A stretch of DNA of 17,708 nucleotides from Oscillibacter sp. Its GTDB lineage: Bacteria > Bacillota > Clostridia > Oscillospirales > Oscillospiraceae. The position numbers and the translations under genes are program-made. Each line of letters opens with the position of its first letter. The stretch's first letter is position 1. Where the stretch lies: the NCBI GenBank assembly GCA_017380995.1, contig JAFOCY010000039.1:1-17708 (forward strand), read 5' to 3'. The notes under the pieces were generated by a model. That model was not told where the DNA came from. It saw nothing but the letters and a program-made list of their open reading frames with translations, and searched no databases. Shown here piece by piece: positions 15,201-17,708 of this stretch.

Positions 15201-17029
15201 TTTTCCACCGCGTCGATGATCTCGTACCACTCGGTGTCGGAGCGGCTCATGCCGGCGATAAGGTGGCGGAACAGCCGCAGGGCCGCCGCCTTCTGGGAAT
15301 CTCCGCCGTTTTTCAGCCACCACTTGGCAAACTGGATGAGCTTGGTGCGGTCCGCGTCGGCGATGCGGTCCAGGGGCACATTCAAAACAGCGTCCAGCAG
15401 GGAGAAGGCCTCGTCGGCCTCCACGGTCTGGGGAGAATCGTATAGGCGGAAGAGGATCTGGGCAAAGCGGGGGAAGTGGGCGTCGGCGCACTGGGTCAGC
15501 AGGGCGTCGGCCACGGTCTTGGCCTGGTAGCGGATCTTCCGGGTCTGCAGGGGGGTCAGGCGGCGGTCGGGATAGATGAGCTTTTCCAGATACTCGCTCC
15601 AAAGGACGAAGGGACGGTTCTCCTGGGGGGAGGGAGCGGTGCCGGCGGGCAGCTCCTTCTTATAGCCGGACTGGTAGCCGGCAAGGATCCGGCCGATGAG
15701 GCCCGCGGCCTGGCGGCGGATATCACCGTCGGGCAGGAGCAGCAGCTCATAGAGGAACTCCAGGGTCTGTTCCTTCTGGGCGTTGGACCAATAGGTAAAG
15801 TATTCTTCAAAGATGGAAAGATATGCCCGGATGCGGGAGGGCTCCTTTTCCGTGCGGGCGGCCTCCAGAATGGCCACAAACAGCCGGTCATGGCCCAGAC
15901 GGTGCATCAGGCGGATGTTGTGGTCCACAGCCGTGTACTGCAGGGCGGAGACCACTTCCTCCTCCGTCATCAACGCGGGGTCCCGGCGGGAGTGGGGGGC
16001 GGCGCCGGTGGTAGCCAGGGTGGTATCCACGCCGAAGGAGACCATGTACTCCTCAAAGTCTGCAAGCTTGGTATAGACATACTGGTAGCGGCGGCGTTTC
16101 GTATCGTCTACGTTATCCAGCTTGCTGAGGATCACGTCGAAGGCTTCTTTCAAAGAGAACAGCTGGGCGATCTCCCGGCCGTCATCCCCCCGGGACTGCT
16201 TGACGCGGAAGTCCGCGTACACCAGCACCAGGGACTCCGAGGAGAGGTTCTCGATCTCCAGGTCCCAGACGGAGTGGTTGGCGGCGATGCGGCCGATGGA
16301 AAGGAGGCCGCGGTCGGTGCACCACTGGTCGGTGTAGAAATAGTGGAGATAGGGCACCCGCTCGCCGGCCTTGCAGCCGAACTTGCCGATGTCGTGGGCA
16401 GCGGCAGCGCCGGAGATGAGGCCCACGTCGATCAGGCCGCCCCGCTTGCGGAAAGCGCGGGACACGGTAATGGCAACGTGGTGGACGCCGGCGATATGCT
16501 CCAGCGTCCGGAAGGGGGTCACTTCCCGGCCCAGGCGCAAAAGCTCATAAACATATTCATCCCGCCAGTGCTTCAAAAAGAGGCGGTATTCCTCGGCCAC
16601 ATCGCTGTCTTTCAGTTCCTTCTCCGTGCAGAAGGAGAAGTCCAGCCAGGGGTCGAAGGGAAGCACTGTGCGCTCATAGTCGAACAGGCACCGCAGGAAC
16701 TGGAGCAGACACAGCGCGCCGTCCCGCTGGGCGGGAGAGTGGGAGGGGTCCTCTGCCGGGAACAGCAGGGAGGAGGCCACACGGTAGGTGTAGGGAAGCC
16801 AGCCCTCCGGGGGCTGGGGGGCGATGGCGTCCAGCAGGGGGCGGAAGGCCGTCAGCGCCTGGGTGCAGGTCAAACGCTGCTCCAAGGGCAGCAGGGGGTA
16901 AAGCAGCCGCTCCCAGTCTACATTGGAAAAAAGCCGGGTCATATCCGTGCGGCTGCGGTCAAGCTGACGGAGAAAGCTTTCCTCTGCAAAAGCCTCTGCC
17001 ATGTTCAGATGTAATGCATTGCGTTCCAT
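12218..17029 (-). CDS. Giant multidomain protein: HD domain, HEAT-like repeats, NadD-like nucleotidyltransferase, GNAT-like and phosphoribosyltransferase domains
   Basis: This 1603-residue soluble protein has no transmembrane segment or signal peptide. Start ATG 17029 has GGAGG six bases upstream. Domains by motif: (1) HD phosphohydrolase-like, about 175-290, with HH183-184, AAHDIGK (H212, D213), NHS (H252) and YADFRVK (D273), a pattern like YqeK-type HD enzymes. (2) Long all-helical region, about 360-890, HEAT/armadillo-like. (3) Nucleotidyltransferase of the NadD/cytidylyltransferase fold, about 906-1095, with VAFFPGTFDPFSLSHKG and ISSSRIREN (1065-1073). (4) GNAT-like segment, about 1105-1262, with LGYLTARI, VGQLLLTEFLSKA and LLERNGF. 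(5) Type I phosphoribosyltransferase, about 1285-1490, with PRPP loop VILVDDILHSGHR (1414-1426). (6) A C-terminal helical tail. Together they imply nucleotide or dinucleotide chemistry, with HEAT repeats as scaffold. The substrate is unknown. Two redox genes follow in the same direction. Confidence 0.85.
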   Translation of the reverse strand: MERNALHLNMAEAFAEESFLRQLDRSRTDMTRLFSNVDWERLLYPLLPLEQRLTCTQALTAFRPLLDAIAPQPPEGWLPYTYRVASSLLFPAEDPSHSPAQRDGALCLLQFLRCLFDYERTVLPFDPWLDFSFCTEKELKDSDVAEEYRLFLKHWRDEYVYELLRLGREVTPFRTLEHIAGVHHVAITVSRAFRKRGGLIDVGLISGAAAAHDIGKFGCKAGERVPYLHYFYTDQWCTDRGLLSIGRIAANHSVWDLEIENLSSESLVLVYADFRVKQSRGDDGREIAQLFSLKEAFDVILSKLDNVDDTKRRRYQYVYTKLADFEEYMVSFGVDTTLATTGAAPHSRRDPALMTEEEVVSALQYTAVDHNIRLMHRLGHDRLFVAILEAARTEKEPSRIRAYLSIFEEYFTYWSNAQKEQTLEFLYELLLLPDGDIRRQAAGLIGRILAGYQSGYKKELPAGTAPSPQENRPFVLWSEYLEKLIYPDRRLTPLQTRKIRYQAKTVADALLTQCADAHFPRFAQILFRLYDSPQTVEADEAFSLLDAVLNVPLDRIADADRTKLIQFAKWWLKNGGDSQKAAALRLFRHLIAGMSRSDTEWYEIIDAVENAACENCTPLYFLQAQLIERLGLDASDHWEVLNQAEPVSGVFLDNLKTATPWVLKAAGVEYLSEQVTYGLPSNILHIATHFSNLMQVSETVVVRRLAGKALLGMAQVLTPARRNEIAVEMTKTLETGQAELSQYIPEYLGQFILWLAPRELDEIIEQLFSLLTSSNTGVVNAALSTVGSMLEHYAEYSTRFAEEEDVLTARWQKLAGFLLKGLASCNEAVREESLRILGEHLFASKTLSYEDKETLFTLMAKKILFLIHEQGEEELTFFYTAAALSHIYRFIVRHRIESGPFPFTEHKKVAFFPGTFDPFSLSHKGIVQEIRNLGYEVYLAVDEFSWSKKAQPSLVRRQIVSMSVADEFDVYLFPHDIPVNLANPDDLGRLRQVFGGREVYLTVGSDVVAGASSYKAEPKPGSVHHLNHIIFRRAATHDQVVENVDISHITGKVIHLELPTHLEDISSSRIRENIDLGRDISNLIDPTVQDYIHTNSLYLREPQYKQLIRTGFLDFSWEQNIGEELWQELQESVSDGWSFLPHPDSRDTLCILWRNTGNKPKPLGYLTARILNSSGLYDALGSQSLANEVRVRTAGRILLLTGLHVSEAYDHNYDVGQLLLTEFLSKAMADDCGYAVWWANDTSPAKLDLLERNGFIHINADTLRPLLFTDMRSPVVLLQNAATTLKEPFSSDKAVLEAVRSAHFRIQRSICELYPGITVLSLNSELIYHRLVRKITERNNVPSEPTTPRQLGEKMCVPFGKFLRGNAVPNTVTKTIHTDKVFAEDLHNFTIDAYPGYAPLESQIRTVRSFRRPVILVDDILHSGHRINVLDPLFRKEGLNIDRVMVGFLSGRGKDLMAAKGREVDSVYFVPNLRAWFIESTMYPFIGGNTVEKAESTVPGLTPSVNLILPYAYPRFYKSSDRRSVYNFSKVCLENSRDIMLAVENAYRERYARNLTLSRLSEAIILPLCPDKGSTLKYDASLSASACIENDIKMLQRTRDFLE

Positions 17030-17075
17030 ATAGGGCCTCCATTCCGCCCAAGGGCGTACATTTTTTCCATTTTCC

Positions 17076-17104
17076 AGTATACCCCAGGAAAGGGAAAGAG
17101 GAAA
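17076..17104 (-). promoter_or_regulatory. Candidate promoter of the 1603-residue protein gene
   Basis: On the minus strand TATACT (17081-17076) is a good -10 box. The matching -35 at 17 bases spacing is TTTCCT (17104-17099), which is weak. A start near 17069 would give a leader of about 40 nt containing a short CGCCC/GGGCG inverted repeat (17045-17056) just before the GGAGG site. The surrounding 17041-17180 is AT-rich and holds no gene I can support. Confidence 0.45.
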
Positions 17105-17184
17105 GTGGCGGGATAGAAAAAAATCCAGGGCATTTTTGGAAAAAATTTATAAAAGGTATGACCATATGATGGACGGGCAAAAGA

Positions 17185-17208
17185 AAGGACCGCCTTTCGG
17201 CGGTCCTT
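17185..17208 (-). terminator. Rho-independent terminator of the right-end membrane protein gene
   Basis: A 10-bp perfect stem (AAGGACCGCC, 17185-17194, against GGCGGTCCTT, 17199-17208) with a four-base loop is followed on the minus strand by TCTTTTGCCC. It begins five bases past the stop codon at 17214 and separates this gene from the large gene. Confidence 0.85.
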
Positions 17209-17213
17209 CAAGC

Positions 17214-17708
17214 TTACTGTGTAAAGTGCTCGTGGTTGAAGATATGGTCCTGGCAGAAGCAGTGGTACCCCTGGCAGCGGGAGCAGTAGCGGAACTCCAG
17301 GTCGGGGAAGTCAGTATCTGTGCGGCCGCAGACGGCGCACTTGTGGCGGTAGCCCTGCTGGGCCTCCTTTTTCTGCTGCTGGTAGACGGCGGTTTTGAAC
17401 TGCACCGTCTTGCGGGAGGTCTGGTGGCGCATACGTCCGGTGTGGAAGCCCAGGAAATCCACCATCTCCGGCCAGAAGAACACCAGGAAGTTCAGCATGG
17501 AGACAACGGGGAGCAAAATGCCGGTCAGGTCCAAAGCGAAAATGGAGCCGATCACGTCCAGTCCCAGCAGCACCGCGTAGGCCCAGGCCAGCCACCGGCC
17601 CTTGATGCGGATGGGGAAGAACATGACCCACAGGTTCAGCTGCATATCCGGGTACAGGACGGCCAGAGCCAGGAACAGCGTCATGTGCAGGTAGTAGTTT
17701 CCGCTGAG
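17214..17708 (-). CDS. C-terminal part of a polytopic membrane protein, possibly rhomboid-like, with a zinc-ribbon-like tail (5' end outside the window)
   Basis: The reading frame is open to the window edge: eight codons (LSGNYYLH) precede the first in-window ATG at 17684, so the true start lies outside. The visible 164 residues show about three hydrophobic segments (around LALAVLYPDMQLNLWVMFF, then LAWAYAVLLGLDVIGSIFAL, then LTGILLPVVSMLNFLVFFWP). A basic linker follows (GRMRHQTSRKTVQFKTAVYQQQKKEAQQGYRHK). The tail has cysteine pairs CAVC and CSRC plus a His/Cys-rich end (HCFCQDHIFNHEHF), as in a treble-clef or ribbon zinc site. The PDMQLNLWVMFFPIRIKGRWLA stretch recalls rhomboid-like proteins of Clostridia that carry such a tail. 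The part that would hold the Ser/His dyad is not in the window, so protease function cannot be judged. Confidence 0.7.
   Translation of the reverse strand, partial: LSGNYYLHMTLFLALAVLYPDMQLNLWVMFFPIRIKGRWLAWAYAVLLGLDVIGSIFALDLTGILLPVVSMLNFLVFFWPEMVDFLGFHTGRMRHQTSRKTVQFKTAVYQQQKKEAQQGYRHKCAVCGRTDTDFPDLEFRYCSRCQGYHCFCQDHIFNHEHFTQ

Noticed and set aside
17041..17213. Small minus-strand open frames in the AT-rich gap before the giant gene (such as 17005-17211)
   Set aside because: They overlap the giant gene's start signals and the neighbouring terminator, lack ribosome binding sites and show no family features.
1..17708. CRISPR arrays, tRNA genes, insertion sequences, prophage or toxin-antitoxin genes
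   Set aside because: I searched by eye on both strands and saw no regularly spaced repeats, tRNA-like folds, transposase or integrase motifs, or small toxin/antitoxin pairs.

Overview
The window looks like chromosomal DNA of a high-GC, gut-type Clostridia bacterium, most likely Oscillospiraceae or a close relative. This rests on the gene content (rny, luxS, ackA, tmcAL, an NptA-type transporter, paired CHR proteins), strong AGGAG-like ribosome binding sites, compact sigma-A-type promoters and GC-rich hairpin terminators. There are no rRNA or tRNA genes, no CRISPR array and no recognisable insertion sequence or prophage. Both ends cut through genes, so the window may be a complete assembly contig.

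Left end (1-1430): a 5'-truncated proB fragment on the + strand runs straight into the minus-strand gene for RNase Y. The RNase Y gene has lost its catalytic HD half. The junction lies at about 281-290 and is either an assembly chimera or a real inversion. Region 1430-4100 (minus strand) holds an operon of a 70-residue membrane protein, mtnN and luxS, with overlapping or abutting start and stop codons, its own promoter and a terminator. This is the S-adenosylhomocysteine recycling / AI-2 branch. Upstream of it is ackA with its own promoter and terminator. Region 4260-6530 (plus strand) reads away from ackA: tmcAL, a tRNA acetylation enzyme that uses acetate, then a lipoprotein with a PdaC/RsiV-like C-terminal region, closed by a strong terminator. 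A monocistronic Na+/phosphate cotransporter-PhoU protein follows (6693-8492). Its terminator is shared with two convergent half-size chromate-transporter (CHR) proteins on the minus strand (8614-9752).

Right part (9866-17029, minus strand): the most unusual segment. A 1603-residue protein combines an HD phosphohydrolase-like domain, a long helical HEAT-like region, a NadD-like nucleotidyltransferase, a probable GNAT domain and a type I phosphoribosyltransferase domain. It is followed in the same direction by a divergent lactate/malate-dehydrogenase-like protein and a double-domain flavoprotein with four clustered cysteines. The domain set suggests nucleotide or dinucleotide cofactor chemistry, and I propose it as the candidate undescribed system. 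Its substrate cannot be read from sequence. The right end carries the C-terminal part of a membrane protein, possibly rhomboid-like, with a zinc-ribbon-like tail.
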